DNA of 64,000 bases from Meiothermus sp. GTDB taxonomy: Bacteria > Deinococcota > Deinococci > Deinococcales > Thermaceae. A model generated the notes under the pieces. That model searched no databases, was not told the DNA's origin, and worked only from the letters and a program-made list of their open reading frames with translations. Numbering within the stretch: position 1 is the stretch's first letter; each line of letters begins with the position of its first letter. Both the position numbers and the translations under genes were made by a program. Positions 53,676-61,300 of this stretch are shown one piece after another. The DNA is taken from NCBI RefSeq assembly GCF_026004115.1, contig NZ_BPIM01000001.1, positions 3,080,501 through 3,144,500 on the forward strand, read 5' to 3'.

Positions 53676-54641
53676 ATGGTCGAGGTACACGCACGCTCTG
53701 TTACTTTTTATCCGCCGGCCCAGGCCAAATTCCTGGTCGGCGACTTTACCGATTGGGACAAAAAACCCCTTCCCATCGAGAAGCCGCTGAACCTCGAGTT
53801 CCCCACCGGGGCTTATGTGGAGTATGCCTTCCTAGACGAAAACAAAGAGCCCTTCCCCGACCCCGACAACCCCCACAAAGCCCAAAACCCCTGGTGGAAC
53901 TACCCCCGGGCCATCGAGCTGCCGGGCTTTCAATACGCCGCACCGCACCAACCCTCCCGCCCGGTAAACGTGCACCGGCACCGGCTGGAGTCCAAGGCCT
54001 TTGGCAGTACCCGCCGTTACTACGTGTTCGACCCCCAAGCGCCAGCCCAGGCCACCCTCTACGTGCACGACGGTGTGGCCTACTACCGCACCGCCAGGCT
54101 GGCCGAGGTGGCCCAGGGGCTTTGTGAGCTGGAGGAAATCCAGCCGGTGCGAATTGTATTTATTGAACCCGAAAACCGCCGCAAAGAATACTGGTTTGAC
54201 CCCAATTACGAGGAGCACGTACTGAACGAAATTATCCCCGCGGTGGAGTCGCATTATGGCCCCACGCCGGAAAGGGGCCTGATGGGTGCTAGCCTGGGCG
54301 GGCTGGTTTCTGGCTGGCTGGCCCTACGCCACCCGGAGGTGTTTCAGAAGGTCGCCACCCAGTCGGCCTGCCTAACCGCCTCGCCTGAGGGGGGCGATTC
54401 CTACAATGACCCCGAGTGGCTCACCGAACAGTATCTGGACAGCCAAGCCCTGCCGTTGCGGTTTTATTGTGAGACCGGTCAGATCGAGTGGCTGCTGGCA
54501 CCCAACCGACGCTTTGCTGCCATGCTGGCCGACAAGGGCTACCCGCACGCCTACTTCGAGCGCCCCTCCGGCCACAACTGGATGACCTGGCGGCAGGGGC
54601 TGGCTCCGGCGCTTGTGTACCTGTTCGGAAACCGGCTCTAG
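53676..54641 (+). CDS. Enterochelin-esterase-like alpha/beta hydrolase with N-terminal E-set domain
   Basis: 321 residues. Residues about 1-85 form a carbohydrate-binding-module-48/E-set-like domain (AKFLVGDFTDWDKKPLPIE). The esterase domain has the nucleophile elbow LMGASLGGLVSGWLA and the catalytic His in SGHNWMTWRQGL. No signal peptide. Similar to Fes/IroD-type esterases and to glycan esterases; substrate unknown. First gene of a run with TerC and a methyltransferase. Confidence 0.88.
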   Translation: MVEVHARSVTFYPPAQAKFLVGDFTDWDKKPLPIEKPLNLEFPTGAYVEYAFLDENKEPFPDPDNPHKAQNPWWNYPRAIELPGFQYAAPHQPSRPVNVHRHRLESKAFGSTRRYYVFDPQAPAQATLYVHDGVAYYRTARLAEVAQGLCELEEIQPVRIVFIEPENRRKEYWFDPNYEEHVLNEIIPAVESHYGPTPERGLMGASLGGLVSGWLALRHPEVFQKVATQSACLTASPEGGDSYNDPEWLTEQYLDSQALPLRFYCETGQIEWLLAPNRRFAAMLADKGYPHAYFERPSGHNWMTWRQGLAPALVYLFGNRL

Positions 54642-54658
54642 ATGATAGGCTTGAGGTT

Positions 54659-55360
54659 ATGGAGTTTGGTTCGGCTTTTGTAGCCATTCTAATCATTGTG
54701 GCCCTCGAGGCCGTTCTTTCTGTGGACAACGCCATGGTGCTGGCCGTGATGGTGCGGCCTTTGCCGGAGCACTTGCGCTCGAGGGCTTTGCTTTACGGCA
54801 TCATCGGGGCCTACGTGCTGCGCGGGTTAGCCCTGCTCTTTGCCACCATCATCATCCAGATCTGGTGGATTCAGCTCCTGGGTGGGCTCTACCTGGTGTA
54901 TCTGGCAGTGAACCACATCTTGCGGCGCAACAGCCACAGCCAGGCCGACCCGACCAGCGTGCAACAAGCCGCTGCCGCCAGCTTCTGGCGCATTGTGATC
55001 ATGATCAACGTGGTAGACCTGGCCTTTGCCGTGGACTCGGTGCTGGTGGTGATTGCTTTCAGCCGGGAGTTCTGGGTGATCTTTACTGGCGTGGCCATCG
55101 GGATTCTGCTAATACGGCTGGCCGCTGGCATTATGGTGGGTATCATCGAGCGGTATCCGCGGCTCGAGACCGTGGCCTATGCGGTGGTGGGCTGGGCCGG
55201 GCTCAAGCTGATGCTCGAGGGCTGGGGGCACGGCAGTGAGGTCTGGCTGCACCGGCCCGAGCTGGCCTTACACCTGCCACAGGCGTTCTTCCTCAGCGTG
55301 ACGCTGGCCATTCTGGTGCTGGGAAGCCTATGGGCCTTTCGTCGCACTTCCGAATCCTGA
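54659..55360 (+). CDS. TerC-family membrane protein, copy 1
   Basis: 233 residues from ATG 54659. Family motifs EAVLSVDNAMVLAVMV and VDLAFAVDSVLVVIAFS place the paired Asp-containing helices of TerC/MntP-like transporters; about seven membrane helices. Family members export Mn2+ or act in metal loading of secreted enzymes. It follows the esterase by 17 bases with no riboswitch of its own, unlike copy 2. Confidence 0.92.
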   Translation: MEFGSAFVAILIIVALEAVLSVDNAMVLAVMVRPLPEHLRSRALLYGIIGAYVLRGLALLFATIIIQIWWIQLLGGLYLVYLAVNHILRRNSHSQADPTSVQQAAAASFWRIVIMINVVDLAFAVDSVLVVIAFSREFWVIFTGVAIGILLIRLAAGIMVGIIERYPRLETVAYAVVGWAGLKLMLEGWGHGSEVWLHRPELALHLPQAFFLSVTLAILVLGSLWAFRRTSES

Positions 55361-55363
55361 CCC

Positions 55364-55912
55364 ATGCCCAAAGACTGGGACGCCCACTATCTGAACCAGC
55401 CTCCGCTCAGTCAACCCGCCTTTGTGGTGGCGGCTTATGCCCATGGACTTCCAGCAGGCCCGGTGCTGGACCTGGCCGGAGGGACCGGGCGTAACGCTTT
55501 TTTTCTGGCCGAGCGGGGGCATCCGGTGATTTTGCTCGAGAAAAGCCGGGTAGCGCTCGAGTTTGTGCGCTCCCAAGCCGCCCGTCGGCGTCTTGATGTA
55601 TGGGCGCTCGAGACCGACCTGGAATACCCCCAACCCCACCTGCCGCCGGGCCCCTTTGCCGGCATAATCCACTCGTACTTCCTGCACCGCCCCCTTCTGG
55701 CGCACTTCTGCGAGCGGCTCTTGCCGGGGGGACAAGTATTTTTGGAAGGCTTTACCACCCAGGAAGCGGCCCGCCGGGGAAGCCAGGCCGCGCACTACTG
55801 GCAACCGGGCGAACTCCTGCGCCCGTCCCCCGGTTTGCGCCTGCGGGCCTGGGCCGAGGGGTGGATGGAGGGGCACCACCGCACCTGGGCCGTCTGGGAA
55901 AAATCTGCCTGA
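55364..55912 (+). CDS. SAM-dependent methyltransferase (TehB-like)
   Basis: 182 residues, 3 bases after TerC copy 1. The SAM-binding motif GPVLDLAGGTGRNAFFLAERGHPVILLEKS occurs at about residues 30-60, and IIHSYFLHRPLLAHFCERLLPGG further on resembles TehB/thiopurine-type class-I methyltransferases. Its pairing with a TerC (tellurite-resistance-named) protein may reflect metalloid or metal stress, but that is inference. Confidence 0.88.
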   Translation: MPKDWDAHYLNQPPLSQPAFVVAAYAHGLPAGPVLDLAGGTGRNAFFLAERGHPVILLEKSRVALEFVRSQAARRRLDVWALETDLEYPQPHLPPGPFAGIIHSYFLHRPLLAHFCERLLPGGQVFLEGFTTQEAARRGSQAAHYWQPGELLRPSPGLRLRAWAEGWMEGHHRTWAVWEKSA

Positions 55913-55983
55913 AGCCCCACCACCCCCTTCCAGATGGTAGGCTCATGCGCTTTTCATAGGACAAAGCCTGCTACGCTACAGGA

Positions 55984-56087
55984 TGGTTGGGGAGTAGCCA
56001 CCCTGTTTGGCCGGATTAGGGTTGATTAATCGTCAGTACGAAGCGGTAGCTTCCGGTTAATCTGGGCGCATCGCCTTGGTGAGACCA
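55984..56087 (+). promoter_or_regulatory. yybP-ykoY-type (Mn2+) riboswitch
   Basis: The two conserved loops are present: GGGGAGTAGC (55989-55998) at the 5' side and GCCTTGGTGAGACC (56073-56086) at the 3' side, with helical elements such as CGGTAGCTTCCGG between. P1 can form between GGTT (55985-55988) and GACC (56083-56086). Manganese binding to this class turns on genes for Mn export or TerC/MntP-type proteins, and the next gene is TerC. Confidence 0.85.
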
Positions 56088-56117
56088 CCACGACACAAGC
56101 CTGCCGTGGTGGTTTTC
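56084..56117 (+). terminator. Riboswitch-controlled terminator
   Basis: Perfect 9-bp stem ACCACCACG/CGTGGTGGT, then TTTC. Its left arm overlaps the P1 3' strand of the riboswitch, so ligand-stabilised P1 would block the terminator (an ON switch). Confidence 0.8.
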
Positions 56118-56146
56118 TACGACCTATCCACGGCGCTGGGGTGCCC

Positions 56147-56893
56147 ATGGAACAACTCGGACAAGCGCTAATCGTTATAGGAATCCTGATTGTCTTGGAG
56201 GCGGTGCTTTCCGCCGACAACGCCATGGTGCTGGGGGTGATGGTCAAGCAACTGCCTCCACCCTGGCGGCAAAAGGCTCTTTTTTACGGCATCGCCGGGG
56301 CCTACATTCTGCGCGGCCTGGCCCTGGTGTTTGCGGTGTACCTGATTCAGTTCTGGTGGATTCAGGCTTTGGGAGCTGTTTATTTGCTCTACATCGCCAT
56401 CCGGCACTTCAGCAAACCGAAGCCCAAAGAGGAAGCCCACCCCGATGCCTTGCAAGCGCTCAAAACCGTGACTCCGCGCCAGTTCTGGACCATTGTGGCA
56501 CAGATCGAGCTAGCCGACCTGGCCTTTGCCGTGGACTCGGTGCTGGTGGCGGTAGCGCTTTCGGATACCCTCTGGATTATCTTTACCGGCGTATTTATTG
56601 GCATCCTGGCCCTGCGCTTTGTGGCGGTGCTGTTTGTGGGCCTCCTGGAAAAATACCCCCGCTTCGAGGCGGTGGCTTTTGCGGTGGTGGGCTTTGCCGG
56701 GGTCAAGCTGGCTATTGGGGGTTGGGACAAGTTCGCCAAGGAAGTGCTAATCCGCCCCGAGTGGGCCACAGGCATAGACAAGACCCAGTTCTCGCTCTTT
56801 ATTCTGGTTGTACTGGTGTTGGGCACCCTCTGGGCCATGAGCCAGAAACCCAAAACCGCCCACCTCGAGGCTAAGCAATCCAGCGAAACCTGA
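56147..56893 (+). CDS. TerC-family membrane protein, copy 2
   Basis: 248 residues from ATG 56147 (GTG two codons upstream also possible). EAVLSADNAMVLGVMVKQLPP and ADLAFAVDSVLVAVALSD parallel copy 1; the two proteins are clearly paralogues. About seven membrane helices. Placed behind a manganese riboswitch and terminator, so it is probably the metal-inducible member, likely a Mn2+ exporter. Confidence 0.93.
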   Translation: MEQLGQALIVIGILIVLEAVLSADNAMVLGVMVKQLPPPWRQKALFYGIAGAYILRGLALVFAVYLIQFWWIQALGAVYLLYIAIRHFSKPKPKEEAHPDALQALKTVTPRQFWTIVAQIELADLAFAVDSVLVAVALSDTLWIIFTGVFIGILALRFVAVLFVGLLEKYPRFEAVAFAVVGFAGVKLAIGGWDKFAKEVLIRPEWATGIDKTQFSLFILVVLVLGTLWAMSQKPKTAHLEAKQSSET

Positions 56894-56957
56894 GCCTGGG
56901 CTTTGTTCAAAAGTCCTGTGTATCTCGTCGCCGGGTTTTTCTGGTAAGGTTGTGCCG

Positions 56958-58628
56958 ATGGTTTTTTTGCTGGCAATCCTGGCCTACCTGATCGGCTCGC
57001 TACCGCTGGGCTACTGGGCCATCCGTCGCCTGACCGGGCAGGACCCACGTCTGGCCTCGGCCTATAACCTGGGCCTCGAGAACACCCTCAAGCTCCTGGG
57101 CACAGGCCCGGCCCTGCTGGCCTGGAGCCTGGATTTCCTGAAGGGGCTCCTGGCGGTCTGGATGGGGGGGCAGTTTGGCCTGTCCTGGGCGGTGGTTTTT
57201 GCGCTGCTGGTCTATTTGGGCCACCTCTACCCTCCCCGGTTTTTGGCCGAGGGAGCGCTTTTGCGCGGGCGGGGCGCCGGGGTGCTGGTGGGGTTTGTTT
57301 TTGGCCTCTACCTGAGCGGCCTGCCTTACCTGCTGACCCTGGTGGTTTTGCTGGTAGCGACGGGAATTCTTTTGTGGAGTCGCTATGCCTCGCTGGCGGC
57401 CATGACCATTCCGGCCACACTGGCTCTATTGCTTACCCTCGAGCCCATCTCCGGCTGGGCTAAGCTGGCGGCCTGGTTTTTGCTGCTGACAACGCTTTGG
57501 CGCTACAAGGAAAATATTGGGCGAATGCTGGAAGGCACCGAACCCCGCCTGGGCGAACCCTTGCCCCTGCCCTCGGACAAACAGGTGGTATGTGCTTTCA
57601 TGATTCATCCGCTAACAGTGGACGACCTCTTCCAAAGCCCCCGCTTCCGCTGGGCCAAGCCCCTGGTCGAGCGGGGCCTGATCGCGCAAAGCCTGGTGGA
57701 AAACCTGGCTGAGGCCATCCGGCCCATGAAGGTGGGCGAGTTGCGCGGGGTAAAAACCGCCGACGGGCGGGAGATTCGCTGCCACCTGCTCTCGGCCCCC
57801 TTGCTGCCCCATCAGATCAGCGGTAAGCCCGAGCTGGCCACCCAGCGGGCCATCCAGGGGGCCCGGCTGGCCAAAGAGCTGGGCTGCACGGTGGTGGGGC
57901 TGGGGGCGTTCTGGAGCGTGGTGGGCGAGAAGGGAAAAATCGTGCAAGAAGCCGTGCCGGAAATACAAGTCACCAACGGCGGCGCCTACACCGCCGGTAC
58001 GGTCAAGGCCGCTATTCCCGGCATCCTGGCCCACTTTGAGCAGACTGGGCGCAAGCTTAAGGAAGCCACCGCCGCAGTGGTGGGCGCCAACGGGGTGGTG
58101 GCCTTTGGGATTGCCCGGCAGATTGCTCCCCTGGTGGGCAGGCTAATTCTGATCGGGCGCAACCTCGAGCGCTTGGAAAAGAGCGCTGCAACACTCAAGC
58201 AAAATTTAGAGCGCAAAGGCCAGCCGGTACCCGAGCTGATCATCACCCTGGACATTTCGGCCATCAAAGAAGCCGACCTGGTCTTTACCGCCACCTCCGA
58301 CCCCCAGCCGGTCATCTTTCCCGAGCACGTGAAGCCCGGGGCCTGGATCTACGACGAAGGCGTACCCCCCGACGTAGACGAGACGGTCAAGCAAGTACCG
58401 GGGGTACGGGTGATCCCGGGGGGAGTGGTGCGGCCACCGGGGCCAATGCGCGGCAACCTCGACCTACACTTTGGCGAGGGCGCCGTGCCGGCCTGCCTGG
58501 CCGAGACCATGATCCTGGCCGCCGAACAGGCCTACGAGCGCAAGAGCCTGGGGGGCGAGACCAAAAGCGAAAATATTCAGTTCTTCGTGGAGCGGGCCGA
58601 GGCGCTGGGGTTTAGGGTGGTAGACTAG
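56958..58628 (+). CDS. Fusion: PlsY-like acyltransferase domain + acyl-ACP-reductase-like domain
   Basis: 556 residues from ATG 56958. Residues 1 to about 200 are a multi-helix PlsY-like glycerol-3-phosphate acyltransferase domain (YLIGSLPLGYWAIRRLTGQDPR; GHLYPPRF), but the usual GSGNxGATN motif is replaced by YNLGLENTLK. From about 208 the sequence resembles cyanobacterial long-chain acyl-ACP reductase: FMIHPLTVDDL, TNGGAYTAGTVKA, the NADP loop VVGANGVVAFG (about 374) and PACLAETM with Cys513, aligning with that enzyme's catalytic Cys. Suggests membrane-coupled fatty aldehyde/alcohol or acyl-lipid chemistry. Confidence 0.8.
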   Translation: MVFLLAILAYLIGSLPLGYWAIRRLTGQDPRLASAYNLGLENTLKLLGTGPALLAWSLDFLKGLLAVWMGGQFGLSWAVVFALLVYLGHLYPPRFLAEGALLRGRGAGVLVGFVFGLYLSGLPYLLTLVVLLVATGILLWSRYASLAAMTIPATLALLLTLEPISGWAKLAAWFLLLTTLWRYKENIGRMLEGTEPRLGEPLPLPSDKQVVCAFMIHPLTVDDLFQSPRFRWAKPLVERGLIAQSLVENLAEAIRPMKVGELRGVKTADGREIRCHLLSAPLLPHQISGKPELATQRAIQGARLAKELGCTVVGLGAFWSVVGEKGKIVQEAVPEIQVTNGGAYTAGTVKAAIPGILAHFEQTGRKLKEATAAVVGANGVVAFGIARQIAPLVGRLILIGRNLERLEKSAATLKQNLERKGQPVPELIITLDISAIKEADLVFTATSDPQPVIFPEHVKPGAWIYDEGVPPDVDETVKQVPGVRVIPGGVVRPPGPMRGNLDLHFGEGAVPACLAETMILAAEQAYERKSLGGETKSENIQFFVERAEALGFRVVD

Positions 58629-58630
58629 CC

Positions 58631-59383
58631 TTATTCGTGCCCAAGTAAACCTCTTCTTCGTGCGAGCAGATCGGCACTTTGGAAGAAGTAAACTCCAATA
58701 CTGTAGAGTGCAACGGCACCCAACCCAAGGATGGCCCAATCGATGGGCTCGACCGAACCCCCCGACACCAGGTTTCTAGTCATGTTTGCTCCAAGCGTTA
58801 GCGGAAACCACTGTAGTTGGGGCAACTCCACCATCACAGCCGGAAAGACTAAGAGTTGAACCAATGTAAAGATATTACTCACTTCCTTGTATAAGAGGAC
58901 CACCGCACCTGCCAACAAACCCAATCCCAGAGCGGCAATCAAAAACAAAAAAAAAGTTGGTAGCAATAGCCAACTTAGCTCGAACGAAGATTTGTATATA
59001 AAGACCAAAACCGTAAATAATAAGCCCATTTGAAGCAAAGAAAACCAAGATCGAGCCAACACCTGAACCACAAAAAAAGCCGTTAGCCCTTGTCCAGATA
59101 AAACCATGTTCTCCAGTGATCCTGATTTCACCTCCCTACTAACCTGATGGGCGGGTCCCCCAATAGTCCCTAAAGCTAGAATTCCCAACAGATACCCTGC
59201 TATTAGTTTGGTTGTTTGTATACCACTGGCGTCAACTGCGCCCGCTAGTTTGGCAAAGCCAAAGAGCAGGTAAAAGATAAGGCCCATCAAAAGCAGCCCC
59301 AGAAAGAATTGCGCAGGGTAACGAGCCAGCTCGAGCCATGAACGCATCAGTTCTGCGTAGATGAGTTGGCGAAGTCTAAGCAT
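58631..59383 (-). CDS. ABC-2 type transporter permease
   Basis: 250 residues with about six membrane helices (QFFLGLLLMGLIFYLLFGFA, IAGYLLGILALGTIGG, FFLFLIAALGLGLLAGAVVLL). The ABC-2 pattern fits exporters of drugs, peptides or lipids. Its start overlaps the ATPase gene by 8 bases. Base composition is AT-richer than neighbouring genes, suggesting transfer. Likely exports the small peptides encoded upstream. Confidence 0.9.
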   Translation of the reverse strand: MLRLRQLIYAELMRSWLELARYPAQFFLGLLLMGLIFYLLFGFAKLAGAVDASGIQTTKLIAGYLLGILALGTIGGPAHQVSREVKSGSLENMVLSGQGLTAFFVVQVLARSWFSLLQMGLLFTVLVFIYKSSFELSWLLLPTFFLFLIAALGLGLLAGAVVLLYKEVSNIFTLVQLLVFPAVMVELPQLQWFPLTLGANMTRNLVSGGSVEPIDWAILGLGAVALYSIGVYFFQSADLLARRRGLLGHE

Positions 59384-60290
59384 GCTTTGGCTCCTTGATG
59401 GTTAGGTATTTGAATATCTGGCCCAGATCCTCGTCAATTTTCTCAATGCTCTTGATAGGGGCAGGGCGTAGCCGATTCATCAGGTCGTATATCTCGTTGG
59501 AACTATTTAGTGCCACTTCGAGAACAGTATTTGTTGAATCTAAGGTGAAAACATAGGGAAGCTCGAGCCCCAATAATGGCTCTGAAAAGACAATTCGATA
59601 TCTTTGTTGGTCAAACATACTCAGCAATTCCAATTTTGGCTTGTCAACTGCAATCCGGCCATCCACAAGAATCGCTACACGGCTACTCAAACGCTCAGCA
59701 ACTTCCATTTGATGCGTGGTGAGCAAAATCCCTTTTCCACTTGCGGCCATAAGCTGTATTTGCTCTTCTAAGGTCTCAGCCGCGTCGATATCCAGACCGA
59801 GCGTCGGTTCATCTAGTAAAACAAAAGTCGGGTCATGGGCTATTGCTAGTGCGAAGGCCATTTTGGAAAGCATGCCTTTGGACAAAGTTTGGGTCGGAGC
59901 ATTTCGCTTTTCCCAGAGCCCAAGCAGATCGAGCAGATACTTTGCTCGCTCAATTGCAGTTGAACGCGACATGCCCCGAACAATGCAGGTGTACTGCAGG
60001 TTTTCAAATGGCGAGAGGCGAGGATAGAGCCCCCGGTTTGTATCAATCAATGCCCCAAGTTGGGCCATGTACTCAGGCTTGCCCAGAGTGAAACCATTGA
60101 TACTAACCTTACCTTTATCCGGTAAAACCAACCCACAAATTATGCGAATGGTAGTGGTCTTTCCGCTGCCATTACGCCCAAGCAAAGATAGTATCTCTCC
60201 CGGCTGCACCTCCAATGAAACATCCTGCAAAACATTCACAAAATTTGTCCGAGAGTAGTAGGTTTTTTGTATTGAATCAACTTTGATCAT
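59376..60290 (-). CDS. ABC transporter ATP-binding protein (NatA/BcrA-like)
   Basis: 304 residues. Walker A GRNGSGKTTTIRIICGL (about residues 38-54), signature LSKGMLSKMAFALAIAHDP, Walker B FVLLDEPTLGLDID and H-loop LTTHQME. A C-terminal extension of about 90 residues is typical of ABC-2-linked ATPases. Paired with the permease at 58631 and preceded by the two small peptide genes, with a hairpin between. Confidence 0.93.
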   Translation of the reverse strand: MIKVDSIQKTYYSRTNFVNVLQDVSLEVQPGEILSLLGRNGSGKTTTIRIICGLVLPDKGKVSINGFTLGKPEYMAQLGALIDTNRGLYPRLSPFENLQYTCIVRGMSRSTAIERAKYLLDLLGLWEKRNAPTQTLSKGMLSKMAFALAIAHDPTFVLLDEPTLGLDIDAAETLEEQIQLMAASGKGILLTTHQMEVAERLSSRVAILVDGRIAVDKPKLELLSMFDQQRYRIVFSEPLLGLELPYVFTLDSTNTVLEVALNSSNEIYDLMNRLRPAPIKSIEKIDEDLGQIFKYLTIKEPKHA

Positions 60291-60317
60291 GGGATTGCCT
60301 ATTCAGTAGTTAACGTA

Positions 60318-60357
60318 TGGAGGCGCAGGTATTATTACCCACGCCTCGATAGCTCCA
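60318..60357 (-). terminator. Hairpin between peptide genes and ABC ATPase gene
   Basis: Pairing GAGGCG (60320-60325) with CGCCTC (60342-60347), extended by ATGGAG/CTCCAT alternatives. No U-run. Likely reduces read-through so that peptides are made in excess over the transporter. Confidence 0.5.
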
Positions 60358-60358
60358 T

Positions 60359-60424
60359 TTAGCACCAGCCCAACCTGCAAAAGACATAATCCAACAAAGC
60401 GATTAGGTATTCCCTAACCATCAT
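60359..60424 (-). CDS. Small peptide gene 2 (21 codons), ends in CRLGWC
   Basis: Two consecutive ATGs (60424 and 60421) preceded by GGAGGTGAT, a nine-base match to the 16S anti-Shine-Dalgarno. The peptide begins MMVREYL and ends CRLGWC, a hydrophobic amphipathic segment with two Cys four residues apart. It shares a V-R-E start, hydrophobic middle and C-terminal Cys pair with peptide 1, 38 bases upstream. Not a known family. It may be a secreted signal, antimicrobial or phenol-soluble-modulin-like peptide; translation is strongly implied, function is not. Confidence 0.65.
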   Translation of the reverse strand: MMVREYLIALLDYVFCRLGWC

Positions 60425-60462
60425 ATCACCTCCAGAAATTACATGACCCAACCAGCCAAATC

Positions 60463-60525
60463 CTAGCAAGCATTCGATACGGCGCAGATAATTTCCACGA
60501 TTACCCTGATAATCAGCTCCCGCAC
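60463..60525 (-). CDS. Small peptide gene 1 (20 codons), ends in CAVSNAC
   Basis: GTG start at 60525, 6 bases after AGAAAGGAGGT (60532-60542), an 11-base match to the 16S tail. The peptide reads MRELII at the start and CAVSNAC at the end, with Ile/Val-rich amphipathic middle. Cys residues at 14 and 20. First gene of the transcript from the promoter at 60595-60623. Similar in layout to peptide 2. An attenuator leader peptide is the main alternative, but two similar peptides with excellent ribosome sites argue against it. Confidence 0.65.
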   Translation of the reverse strand: MRELIIRVIVEIICAVSNAC

Positions 60526-60594
60526 AACCTTACCTCCTTTCTAAGGCGCCTCAATCAGAAAGTTAGCATAGAAGAAAAAAATCAATCACACTAA

Positions 60595-60623
60595 TTTATA
60601 CTTAGTATAGATTTTAGGTTCAA
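60595..60623 (-). promoter_or_regulatory. Promoter of the peptide-transporter operon, with palindrome
   Basis: On the minus strand TTGAAC (60618-60623), 17-base spacer, TATAAA (60595-60600). The 13-bp palindrome TATACTTAGTATA (60597-60609) overlaps the -10 and spacer and is a candidate operator. Confidence 0.75.
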
Positions 60624-60643
60624 CTTTACTGTTTAATCGTGCC

Positions 60644-61300
60644 ATGCAATTACTCCTGAGCCCCACCCGGTTCGAAGCCGCCTTTCTGAAAGGCCGGAAG
60701 TCTAGCTTCCACGGACGCGCCGGGCTGCGCGGGGAGGGCTGGGTCTGGCTGGAATCCGGCATCGGAAAAGTTAATACCGCCGCCACCCTGGCCGCCTTTG
60801 CCCAACGAAGTAAGTTAGAGCGGGTGCTGCTGTTTGGCATTGCCGGCATGTACCCCGATGCAGGTTTGCAGATTGGGGACGCGGCCCTCGCCGAGAAGGA
60901 AATCCAGGCCGACCTGGGCCTCAAGGACGGGGGCATGAAAGGCATGGGCTTCCCTACGCTGGTACTGGCCTCGGGCCCGTATCACAACCGCTTTCCACTG
61001 GATCGGGCTTTGACGGCTGAACTGAGCCAAACCCTCAACCTGCCCACCAAAACCTTCCTGACCCGCGACCTGGTCTCGGAAAACCCCAGCGAGGCCCGGC
61101 AGCTATCGCGCAGGTGGGAGGCCGACCTCGAGAACATGGAAGGGGCCGCCTTTGCCCAGACCTGCTTGTGGATGGGCCTGAAGTGCGCCGAGCTGCGGGC
61201 GGTGTCCAACCTGGCTGGGGTGCGTGACAAGGCCCAGTGGCGCATCAAGCAGGCGGTGGAGAGCCTCGAGCACCACATCCTGCGTATCATTGAGCCATGA
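60644..61300 (+). CDS. mqnB: Futalosine hydrolase
   Basis: 218 residues of the nucleoside phosphorylase/hydrolase fold. LESGIGKVNTAATLAAF, LFGIAGMYPDAGLQIGD and the purine-binding ENMEGAAFAQTC are diagnostic of MqnB, which removes hypoxanthine from futalosine in the alternative menaquinone route. TTTAAT (60632-60637) lies 6 bases before the ATG, suggesting a leaderless mRNA divergent from the peptide operon. Overlaps the next gene by 4 bases. Confidence 0.9.
   Translation: MQLLLSPTRFEAAFLKGRKSSFHGRAGLRGEGWVWLESGIGKVNTAATLAAFAQRSKLERVLLFGIAGMYPDAGLQIGDAALAEKEIQADLGLKDGGMKGMGFPTLVLASGPYHNRFPLDRALTAELSQTLNLPTKTFLTRDLVSENPSEARQLSRRWEADLENMEGAAFAQTCLWMGLKCAELRAVSNLAGVRDKAQWRIKQAVESLEHHILRIIEP

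Noticed and set aside
54488-54658. 57-codon N-terminal extension of TerC copy 1
   Set aside because: It overlaps the esterase gene in another frame; family similarity begins at ATG 54659.
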